Shown: positions 1-5,109 of the stretch, piece after piece
How the letters are laid out: each line of letters starts with the position of its first letter
Numbering within the stretch: the first letter of the stretch is position 1
DNA from: Thermohalobaculum sp035527255
Lineage (GTDB): Bacteria > Pseudomonadota > Alphaproteobacteria > Rhodobacterales > Rhodobacteraceae
Direction: 5' to 3'
Assembly: GCA_035527255.1 (NCBI GenBank)
Contig: DATLAW010000268.1
Span: forward strand, 1 to 5,109
Length of the DNA: 5,109 nucleotides
Made by a program: the position numbers and the translations under genes
Notes under the pieces: model-generated
Told to the model about the DNA's origin: nothing
The model's database searches: none
Seen by the model: the letters and a program-made list of their open reading frames with translations, nothing else

Positions 1-1398
1 CTCGAGGTTTGGATTGTCGTTGATCTCGATCACCACCGGGCCGTCCGGCGTTTCCTTCAGGTCGACGCCGTAGAACCCGTCGCCGATCAGCCCGGCGGCG
101 CGGACGGCGATATCGATGATTTCCGCCGGAGTGTCCTCCAAAGTGAACGTTGCGAAGCCGCCCTCGTCTGCACTGCCATCGGCGCGGTGGTTGACGATCT
201 GCCAATGGCCTCTCGCCATCCGGTACTGGCAGGCGAACAGCGGCTGGCCATCGAGCACGCCAATACGCCAGTCAAAGGTTGTGGGGATGAATTTCTGTGC
301 CAGCAGCAACTCGCTGTCCTTGAAGAACGTCGTGGTCAGGGTCTTCAGCTCGTCCAGTGTCGCCACCTTCTTCACCCCGCGGCTGAACGAGCCGTCCGGG
401 ATCTTGACCACCAGCGGAAAACCCAGCTTGTCGCCAATCTCCTGCAAGCCGCCTTTTGGCGGCATGACCAGGGTCTGCGGTGTCGGTAGCCCGGCCTGGG
501 TCAGCCGTTCCCACAAATATACCTTGTTGGTGCAGCGGATCATCGAGATCGGGTCGTCGATCACCGGCATACCCTCGGCCCAGGCACGCTGGGCAAAGCG
601 GTAGGTGTGGTTGCGGATCGAGGTGGTCTCGCGGATGAACAGCGCATCGAACTCGGCCAGTCGGGGCAGGTCGCGCTTGCGGATCGGTTCGACCTCGACG
701 CCCTGCTTTTCGGCCAGGTTTGCCCAGTGTTTCAGGGTGCGCTCGCTCGATGGCGGCAGGGGATCGGCGGGATCGAACAGCACCGCGATGGAATGGCGGG
801 GAGGCACCCGCTGCTTGGCCGAGCGCCAGGCGCGTCGGGTATGGGCCTCAAGCGTCTCGGCAAAAAATGCGGCCTCGGCGGGGTTGAGCTTTGACGGCGC
901 GCGCAATGACAGCCGGGGGATCTTCGTCCAGGTGCCGGTCGCCGCAGCGACTGTCGCCAGCCCACAGACAATCGCCGGGGCCCGGTACCAGTCGAACAAC
1001 ATGCGCCCGAAGCCGGCGCAGGCCGGGTTGTCCGCCTTGCCAAAGCACACCAGCATCCGCTCCGGCCGGTCGCGTTGGTCGCCGGGGACCTTCGCCAATT
1101 CGCGGTTCAGCATGTCCTCCAGCTCGGGCAGGGCGCGCGCATAGCCTTCGCGGACGTCGAGGTCGAGGATGGTCTCGACGGTTGGGATCACCCGGTGGCC
1201 GCGCGCCTCGGCCAGCAGCGAGGCGTAGTAACCGGCGCTTTGGTAGTCGTAGGACCGCGCCAGATTGATGATCTTCGAGGCATCGCGCAGGAAGACACTG
1301 GGCCGCGAGACATAGTCGCGCACCGTCGCCATCCGGTACGGGGCACCCAGCAGCTCAAGATCGCTCAGGTCTTCGGCAAGCAGCAGCCAACCGTTCAT
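1..1398 (-). CDS. RimK-like ATP-grasp amide ligase with long N-terminal extension (3' end outside window)
   Basis: The frame is open from an ATG at 1398 to base 1 (466 codons, no stop), so the C-terminus lies outside; from family length I expect only a few tens of residues to be missing. Residues 1 to about 200 form an extension resembling the RLAN-type domain found before some RimK-like ligases. The ATP-grasp core covers about 270-466: the pre-ATP segment has K292, PLVVKIPDGSFSRGVKK (328-344) supplies a probable nucleotide-binding lysine (K332) and glycine-rich loop, FDWRIGVL follows at 375-382, and the probable metal ligands are D446 in GVDLKE and E458/N460 in VIEINDNPN. The family uses ATP to join a carboxylate to an amine through an acyl phosphate; RimK itself adds glutamates to ribosomal protein S6, but this longer subfamily has no substrate known to me. 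No signal peptide or membrane segment is seen, so it is probably cytosolic. The start overlaps the stop of the upstream GNAT/C39 gene (ATGA), implying translational coupling and a shared function. Confidence 0.93.
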   Translation of the reverse strand, partial: MNGWLLLAEDLSDLELLGAPYRMATVRDYVSRPSVFLRDASKIINLARSYDYQSAGYYASLLAEARGHRVIPTVETILDLDVREGYARALPELEDMLNRELAKVPGDQRDRPERMLVCFGKADNPACAGFGRMLFDWYRAPAIVCGLATVAAATGTWTKIPRLSLRAPSKLNPAEAAFFAETLEAHTRRAWRSAKQRVPPRHSIAVLFDPADPLPPSSERTLKHWANLAEKQGVEVEPIRKRDLPRLAEFDALFIRETTSIRNHTYRFAQRAWAEGMPVIDDPISMIRCTNKVYLWERLTQAGLPTPQTLVMPPKGGLQEIGDKLGFPLVVKIPDGSFSRGVKKVATLDELKTLTTTFFKDSELLLAQKFIPTTFDWRIGVLDGQPLFACQYRMARGHWQIVNHRADGSADEGGFATFTLEDTPAEIIDIAVRAAGLIGDGFYGVDLKETPDGPVVIEINDNPNLE

Positions 1399-2561
1399 TG
1401 GTCAATGTCTCCATTTGAACGCGGGATCAGCACTGCCGCGCGCAGCCGAGTCGCACCCCATCGCCACATCCGGTCGAATTCGGCAAAGGGGGCAGGGATG
1501 TCTGTGGCGTCGGTGGCGCTTTCATGGGCCTTGTCCTCGACCCAAGGGTCATGGACGAAGATGTGATGATCATCGGCACTGTGCGCCAGCACCCAGTGCG
1601 GCACCCGCTTTCCGAACATCCGGTTACCCGACACCAGCACGAGCGCCAGCGCGCCCTCGCGGAGCCGCGCTGCCAGTTCCGCCACATCCATTCGGCGCCG
1701 ATGAACCGGGATCTCGAGACGTTCCGCCTGGCGTTGGAAATCATCCTGCGCCAGCACCATGACCTTACGCTTCTCGGCGTCGCGCACGGTTTGCAGCATC
1801 AGGGGGCCGTCCTCGGTGACATAGATCTCCGGTGCCAGGCCGTCCTCCGCCAGCGTTACCGCCATGCCGAAAGGTTCGCAGCCGCCCAGACCCTTGGTCA
1901 TGAACACGGTCGTCGAGCGGCGCCACAACCTGACCTCGACGGTTGGGTCCATGACGAATCCAGGCTTGCGCGCCGCGAGCGCCATCATCAGGCAGGCCGG
2001 ACCGCAGGTGAATTCAGTGGTTTGCTCGTAGTAGGGCACCGTGCCCGGGCGCGCGGCACCAATGCGCAGGGGTTTCTCCAACCGGACTGCATCCCCGCCA
2101 TCCTCGTAATATCCGTGCAGCCGCGCAACTTGGCGATAGCCGCTGCGCCGGTACAGCGCTTGTGCCATTTGGTTACCGGTGGCGACCTCAAGACGCAGCA
2201 CCGCTCGGTCGGCCTCAAAGGCAGCAGCCTCGGCATCGGCCAGCAGCGCGGCGCCGAGGCCGCGTTGCCGAAATGCCGGCTCGACCGCCAGCGAGTACAG
2301 GCGTGCCGCCGCCGTACCCCGACGGGACAAGACGAGGGAATAGCCCGCCAGTATGCCACCGGCTTCGGCGATCCGAAAGATCGCGCGTGGCGAGGTCAGG
2401 AAGTGGCGAAAACTGCGGCGGCTGATCCGGTCGGTATCAAAGACCGCATTCTCGATATCGATCAACGCCTGAAGATCGTCGGCTTCGGCGGCACGCAAAG
2501 TGATGCCGGCAACCGGGCAGCGCCCCTCGGTCTTCATCGCCGCATGATGTTCCGTGCTCAT
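1395..2561 (-). CDS. GNAT acetyltransferase / C39-like cysteine peptidase fusion protein
   Basis: This is a 388-residue two-domain protein. Residues about 20-165 are a GNAT domain, with acetyl-CoA-binding motif A in LAVEPAFRQRGLGAALL (91-107) and the later ALYRRSGY (135-142) typical of RimI-like N-acetyltransferases. Residues about 173-380 are a C39-like papain-fold domain: PYYEQTTEFTCGPACLMMAL (176-195) gives Q180 as the oxyanion residue and C186 as the nucleophile, PHWVLAH (321-327) gives H322, and HDPW (337-340) gives D338. The catalytic set therefore looks complete. No ABC transporter domain or membrane segment is attached, unlike bacteriocin-exporting C39 proteins, so a soluble enzyme is likely. 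It is the first gene of a leftward pair and overlaps the ATP-grasp ligase by four bases. The partnership suggests cleaving, acetylating or transferring peptides or acyl groups made by the ligase; the substrate is unknown. I chose the outermost ATG, but no clear Shine-Dalgarno precedes it. An in-frame ATG at residue 9 is an alternative start. Confidence 0.93.
   Translation of the reverse strand: MSTEHHAAMKTEGRCPVAGITLRAAEADDLQALIDIENAVFDTDRISRRSFRHFLTSPRAIFRIAEAGGILAGYSLVLSRRGTAAARLYSLAVEPAFRQRGLGAALLADAEAAAFEADRAVLRLEVATGNQMAQALYRRSGYRQVARLHGYYEDGGDAVRLEKPLRIGAARPGTVPYYEQTTEFTCGPACLMMALAARKPGFVMDPTVEVRLWRRSTTVFMTKGLGGCEPFGMAVTLAEDGLAPEIYVTEDGPLMLQTVRDAEKRKVMVLAQDDFQRQAERLEIPVHRRRMDVAELAARLREGALALVLVSGNRMFGKRVPHWVLAHSADDHHIFVHDPWVEDKAHESATDATDIPAPFAEFDRMWRWGATRLRAAVLIPRSNGDIDQ
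1408..1412 (-). promoter_or_regulatory. Probable ribosome binding site of the ATP-grasp ligase, inside the upstream gene
   Basis: On the minus strand GGAGA lies nine bases before the ligase ATG, within the last codons of the GNAT/C39 gene. The spacing is slightly long. Together with the ATGA stop/start overlap it supports re-initiation by ribosomes finishing the upstream gene, and it supports this ATG as the ligase start. Confidence 0.45.
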
Positions 2562-2633
2562 TTAGTTGGGGCGTCCAGCTCGCAGTTGGTTCAGGCAAGA
2601 TTTGGGGCGACTCAGGCAATCCTGATGCCCTCA

Positions 2634-2639
2634 TATGAT
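2634..2639 (+). promoter_or_regulatory. Candidate -10 hexamer for the aminotransferase-oxygenase operon
   Basis: TATGAT matches the sigma-70 -10 consensus at five of six positions and overlaps the opposing -10-like element. No recognisable -35 lies 16-18 bases upstream, so an activator or a different promoter is possible. If used, it would give a leader of about 140 bases ahead of the TTG start, containing the inverted repeats at 2723-2766. Confidence 0.2.
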
Positions 2640-2643
2640 AGCA
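2635..2643 (-). promoter_or_regulatory. Candidate extended -10 promoter element for the GNAT/C39-ligase operon
   Basis: The minus strand reads TGCTATCAT, an extended -10 (TGn plus a hexamer matching TATAAT at five of six positions). No good -35 is seen at 16-18 bases upstream, which is tolerable for extended -10 promoters. Transcription would begin near 2628 and give a leader of roughly 65 bases. This is motif reading only. Confidence 0.3.
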
Positions 2644-2722
2644 TTCGCACAATAAAAATAGGAGGTACACGCAGTTCGTCCGCGGCGTGAGATTCGCTTT
2701 GTAACGCTCTCGCGCTGGGCGT

Positions 2723-2766
2723 AGTCTCGCTGGGTTCCACGGGGCGCATCGTGGTAGATCGAGACT
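2723..2766 (+). other. Nested inverted repeats in the aminotransferase leader
   Basis: AGTCTCG (2723-2729) is perfectly complementary to CGAGACT (2760-2766). Inside it, CCACG (2737-2741) pairs with CGTGG (2750-2754) around an eight-base loop. As RNA this gives a two-tier stem ending ten bases before the GAGG ribosome binding site. There is no U-tract after it, so it is not an ordinary intrinsic terminator. It could be a leader RNA structure, an operator for a DNA-binding regulator, or chance in GC-rich DNA. Confidence 0.3.
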
Positions 2767-2776
2767 GACAAACTGC

Positions 2777-2780
2777 GAGG
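2777..2780 (+). promoter_or_regulatory. Ribosome binding site deciding the TTG start of the aminotransferase
   Basis: GAGG lies five bases before TTG at 2786. No in-frame ATG or GTG stands in a better position, and the protein aligns with the normal family N-terminus only if this TTG is used. The next in-frame ATG codon is at residue 61, well inside the conserved domain. Confidence 0.7.
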
Positions 2781-2785
2781 TCGAA

Positions 2786-4108
2786 TTGGACGACACCCTG
2801 CACAACCTGAGCCAATCAGCACGGCTTTTCGACCGGGCCGAGCAGGTCATTCCCGGCGGCGTCAGCCACCCATACCGCTATCGCCAGCCGCACCCGATAT
2901 ATTTTGTACGTGCCGAAGGCGCCTATAAATGGGATGCCGAGGGCCGGCGTTATATTGACTACAAGATGGGTTCGGCCAGCCAGATGCTGGGTCACTGCCC
3001 GCCAAAAGTCGTCGAGGCAGTGCGCCGCCAGATGGGCGTGGCGATCTTTACCGCCGACTGCCACGAACTGGAAGTCCATTGGGCCGAGGCGGTTTGCAGC
3101 CTCTACCCGGCCGCCGACATGATCCGCTTCGTCGGCTCGGGCTCGGAGGCGACGATGTTGGCGATCCGGGTTGCCCGCGCGCATTCGGGCCGCGACAAGG
3201 TTCTGCGGATCGACGGCCACTATCACGGCTGGCACGACCATGTCGTCAAAGGCTCGCGGCCGGGCGTTGCCGACGTGCCGTCGCTTGGTGTGCCGGAGGC
3301 GGTTTCGGCGCTGATGGTCGTGGCGCCCGCCGATCTCGCCGCGATCGAGGCCGCGCTGATGGATGCCGAGATTGGCACTGTCATCGTCGAGGCGTCCGGC
3401 GCCAACTACGGCGCGGTGCCGCTGCCCGAGGGCTTCCTGCCGGGCGTCCGGCAGCTGTGCGATCGGCTGGGCAAGGTTCTGATCTTCGACGAGGTGATCA
3501 CCGGGTTCCGTTGGTCGCCTGGCGGGCGGCAGGCGCGCGACGGGGTCACGCCAGACTTGTTCACCATGGCCAAGATCCTGACCGGTGGGTTGCCCGGTGG
3601 CGGGTTGGCCGGGCGGCGTGAGATCATGTCGTTGCTCGACCCGCGCCAAAGCCGGGGGGCGCTGTCGCCGCCGGTGATGCACCAGGGCACGTTCAATGGC
3701 TGCCAGATCGTCGCCGCCGGGGCGCTGGCCGCATTCGAGGATCTGTCGACCGGCGAGCCGCAGGCCCATGCCGATCGGATCGCGGCGATGATCCGCGAGG
3801 GCGTTGCCGAAATTCTGGTCCGCCACAATATCCAGGGTGCCTGCTATGGCGAAAGCTCGACCTTCCATCTGTATCTCGGCCCCTGCGACGGACGCAGTGT
3901 GACCGGCCTGACCCCGGCGCAGATACGCGGCACCGACAAAAAGGTCGTGGCTGCCCTGCGCGACGGGCTCTACGACCACGGCGTCGATCTGATGAGCGCG
4001 ATGAGCGGGGTCACCTCATGGGCGCATTCCTATGCTGACGCTGCCGAGACGCTGGACGCCTTCGACGCAGCACTGGCGGGGCTGACGGCGAAGGGAATGA
4101 TGACGTGA
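2786..4108 (+). CDS. Class III PLP-dependent aminotransferase, glutamate-1-semialdehyde aminomutase-like
   Basis: This 440-residue protein is close to the usual length of about 430 for the glutamate-1-semialdehyde aminomutase group. The N-terminal LFDRAEQVIPGGVSHPYR (14-31) is characteristic. GSGSEA (117-122) is the phosphate-binding loop, HYHGWHD (145-151) stacks on the cofactor, D235 in IFDEVITGFRW (233-243) contacts the pyridine nitrogen, K263 in TMAKILTGGLPGG (260-272) is the Schiff-base lysine, and HQGTFNG (299-305) is the second phosphate site. It should move an amino group between an amino acid or amine and a keto or aldehyde partner, in the cytosol. The segment after HYHG (155-175) does not resemble the glycine/serine-rich gating loop I know from true HemL, and no tetrapyrrole genes are nearby, so an ordinary transaminase in a specialised pathway is more likely than heme synthesis. 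It starts with TTG, and the oxygenase follows after 31 bases, suggesting one transcript. Confidence 0.92.
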   Translation: MDDTLHNLSQSARLFDRAEQVIPGGVSHPYRYRQPHPIYFVRAEGAYKWDAEGRRYIDYKMGSASQMLGHCPPKVVEAVRRQMGVAIFTADCHELEVHWAEAVCSLYPAADMIRFVGSGSEATMLAIRVARAHSGRDKVLRIDGHYHGWHDHVVKGSRPGVADVPSLGVPEAVSALMVVAPADLAAIEAALMDAEIGTVIVEASGANYGAVPLPEGFLPGVRQLCDRLGKVLIFDEVITGFRWSPGGRQARDGVTPDLFTMAKILTGGLPGGGLAGRREIMSLLDPRQSRGALSPPVMHQGTFNGCQIVAAGALAAFEDLSTGEPQAHADRIAAMIREGVAEILVRHNIQGACYGESSTFHLYLGPCDGRSVTGLTPAQIRGTDKKVVAALRDGLYDHGVDLMSAMSGVTSWAHSYADAAETLDAFDAALAGLTAKGMMT

Positions 4109-4127
4109 ACGGGCGGCGCCAATGAGC

Positions 4128-4133
4128 GGAGGA
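4128..4133 (+). promoter_or_regulatory. Strong ribosome binding site fixing the oxygenase start
   Basis: GGAGGA is followed after six bases by ATG at 4140, an ideal arrangement. An in-frame ATG at 4122 would put this site inside the gene and has no good site of its own. The protein from 4140 begins MIPVIPI, like the usual start of this oxygenase family. Confidence 0.85.
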
Positions 4134-4139
4134 CGCAGC

Positions 4140-5099
4140 ATGATTCCCGTGATCCCGATTGCCGATATCCTGGCTGGCAACGCCGATGCGGCGCTGGTTG
4201 AGGGCGGAAAACAGTCGGGTTTCCTGACCATCTCGGGTGTCGATGCGGCGCTGGGGCTGGCCCAGGCGCGGGCCGGATTGTTGGGGTTCTTTGCCCAGGA
4301 CGAGGCGGGCAGGGGGCAGATGCTGCGCCACAAGTACGACCCCTCGCGCTCCAACGTCTACCGCGGCTACTTTCCCTGCGAGCCCGAGAAAGGCGCCCTG
4401 ATCGAGGGCGTCGATATCGGCCCCGATGTTACTGATCCGGCCCGGTGTGGTGACGGATCGGACCCGCTGACCGAGCCGACGCCGATGCCATCATTGCCGG
4501 GATGGCGGACCGCTGCTGCCACCTATTACACGGCAATGGAGGGGCTGGGGCGGGCACTGGTCGCCGGGCTGTTGCGTGGGCTTGGGGCTGATCCCGAACC
4601 CGGCGTCAGGCTGTTCGACGGCTCGATCTCGACCCTGCGGATGCTGCATTACCCGCAGCGCCCGGCAGGCTCGATGCCCGATGACCGGCGGATCGAGACC
4701 CCGGCGGGCCAGCGCTGGATCATGACCGGCTCGCACACCGATTCAGGCTTCGTGACCCTGCTTTGGCAGGACGGGACCGGCGGGTTGCAGGCCCAAGGGC
4801 CAGATGGCGGCTGGATCGATGTGCCGCCAGCCGAGGGTGGGCTGGTGGTGAATTTCGGCCAGATGCTGGGCGAATGGACCGGCGGACGGATCAAGGCAAC
4901 GCCGCACCGAGTGCTGGGTGGCACGGCCGAGCGGTACTCGGTGCCGTTCTTTTTCGAGCCGGCGGTCGATGCGGTGGTCGCCCCGTTGTTTCCGGAAAAT
5001 CAGGGTGAAACATTTGTTTACGGGGATTTCCTGTGGTCCAGGATGACCAAATTCACCAACTTTCACGGCGTTGTTCGCCAGCCCGCTGGTGTCGCTTGA
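4140..5099 (+). CDS. Isopenicillin-N-synthase-like 2-oxoglutarate/Fe(II) oxygenase
   Basis: This 319-residue protein has the normal length for the family. The N-terminal domain (about 1-120) begins MIPVIPIADI and carries YRGYFP (74-79), like the RGY-P motif of the group. The double-stranded beta-helix core (about 160-290) holds the iron ligands in SHTDSGFVTLL (198-208), namely H199 and D201, and in ATPHRV (253-258), namely H256. RYSVPFFFEP (265-274) gives R265 and S267 for binding the co-substrate carboxylate. Members use Fe(II) and O2, usually with 2-oxoglutarate, to hydroxylate, desaturate or cyclise small molecules or peptides. The RxS pair is kept even by true isopenicillin N synthase, so it does not by itself prove 2-oxoglutarate use. 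The usual GFFYLTNHG-like segment is altered here (GFLTISG, 27-33). It lies 31 bases after the aminotransferase, so it may act on the product or substrate of that enzyme. The substrate is not predictable from sequence. The ten bases after its stop show no terminator. Confidence 0.92.
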   Translation: MIPVIPIADILAGNADAALVEGGKQSGFLTISGVDAALGLAQARAGLLGFFAQDEAGRGQMLRHKYDPSRSNVYRGYFPCEPEKGALIEGVDIGPDVTDPARCGDGSDPLTEPTPMPSLPGWRTAAATYYTAMEGLGRALVAGLLRGLGADPEPGVRLFDGSISTLRMLHYPQRPAGSMPDDRRIETPAGQRWIMTGSHTDSGFVTLLWQDGTGGLQAQGPDGGWIDVPPAEGGLVVNFGQMLGEWTGGRIKATPHRVLGGTAERYSVPFFFEPAVDAVVAPLFPENQGETFVYGDFLWSRMTKFTNFHGVVRQPAGVA

Positions 5100-5109
5100 G
5101 CGGCTGCGC

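Larger units (their letters stand above)
2562..2785. promoter_or_regulatory. Divergent intergenic control region
   Basis: These 224 bases separate the two divergent operons and should carry both promoters. The stretch at about 2630-2660 is clearly richer in A and T than the rest of the window, as expected for a promoter core. Short open frames cross the region on both strands, but none has a convincing start with a ribosome binding site or resembles a protein, so I treat it as non-coding. No regulator gene is present in the window, so which factor acts here cannot be told. Confidence 0.55.

Noticed and set aside
1..6. CTCGAG (XhoI site) at the exact window edge as a cloning junction
   Set aside because: The six bases encode Leu-Glu in frame within the conserved NDNPNLE stretch, so they are natural coding sequence. 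Nothing else suggests vector DNA.
605..1144. Plus-strand open frame across the ligase gene
   Set aside because: It is Ser/Arg/Ala-rich without any domain, and the minus strand is open through the whole region with ATP-grasp motifs.
1524..2690. Long open frame on the plus strand opposite the GNAT/C39 gene
   Set aside because: Its length is a by-product of GC-rich codon use on the opposite strand. It shows no recognisable domain, while the minus-strand frame has clear GNAT and C39 motifs.
2723..2766. Intrinsic terminator
   Set aside because: The stem has a long interrupted loop and no run of T after it, and it sits just before a gene start.
2437..2850. Minus-strand open frame crossing the intergenic region into the aminotransferase start
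   Set aside because: It overlaps two real genes, has no clear ribosome binding site or family resemblance, and would leave no room for the divergent promoters.
2816..3979. Long open frame on the minus strand opposite the aminotransferase
   Set aside because: It has low-complexity Arg/Gly/His-rich content and no motifs, while the plus strand encodes a well-conserved PLP enzyme.
2786..4108. Annotation as hemL in tetrapyrrole synthesis
   Set aside because: The gating-loop region differs and the neighbourhood has no heme genes, so only the family is named.
4122..4139. Upstream ATG as start of the oxygenase
   Set aside because: The ideal GGAGGA site lies inside this extension, six bases before the ATG at 4140, and the family N-terminus begins at 4140.

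Overview
The window is GC-rich and gene-dense. Its codon use, tight operons and protein types suggest a proteobacterium, most likely an alphaproteobacterium. This is an inference from composition and protein style; no rRNA or other marker gene is present to confirm it. No tRNA, rRNA, CRISPR array, insertion sequence or integrase is visible.

There are four genes in two divergent pairs around a 224-base intergenic region (2562-2785). The leftward pair starts with a fusion protein (2561-1395) that joins a GNAT acetyltransferase domain to a C39-like papain-fold peptidase domain. Its stop codon overlaps, in an ATGA, the start of a RimK-like ATP-grasp amide ligase (1398 to beyond base 1). The ligase has a long N-terminal extension before its ATP-grasp core and lacks only its extreme C-terminus, which lies outside the window. 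The rightward pair is a class III PLP-dependent aminotransferase related to glutamate-1-semialdehyde aminomutase (TTG start at 2786, ending 4108). It is followed after 31 bases by an isopenicillin-N-synthase-like 2-oxoglutarate/Fe(II) oxygenase (4140-5099). The oxygenase start is fixed by a strong Shine-Dalgarno sequence.

The intergenic region holds the only AT-rich stretch in the window (about 2630-2660). It contains overlapping, oppositely oriented -10-like hexamers. Nearer the aminotransferase there is a nested inverted repeat just upstream of the ribosome binding site, which could be a leader RNA structure.

The four activities are amide-bond ligase, acetyltransferase plus cysteine peptidase, PLP aminotransferase, and 2OG/Fe oxygenase or cyclase. 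They fit an amino-acid- or peptide-derived product pathway, or a peptide-tagging system. The ligase/GNAT-C39 pair is a recurrent bacterial gene pair of unknown substrate. Its divergent pairing here with an aminotransferase and an oxygenase is the most interesting feature of the window. That all four genes act in one pathway is inference from arrangement only.
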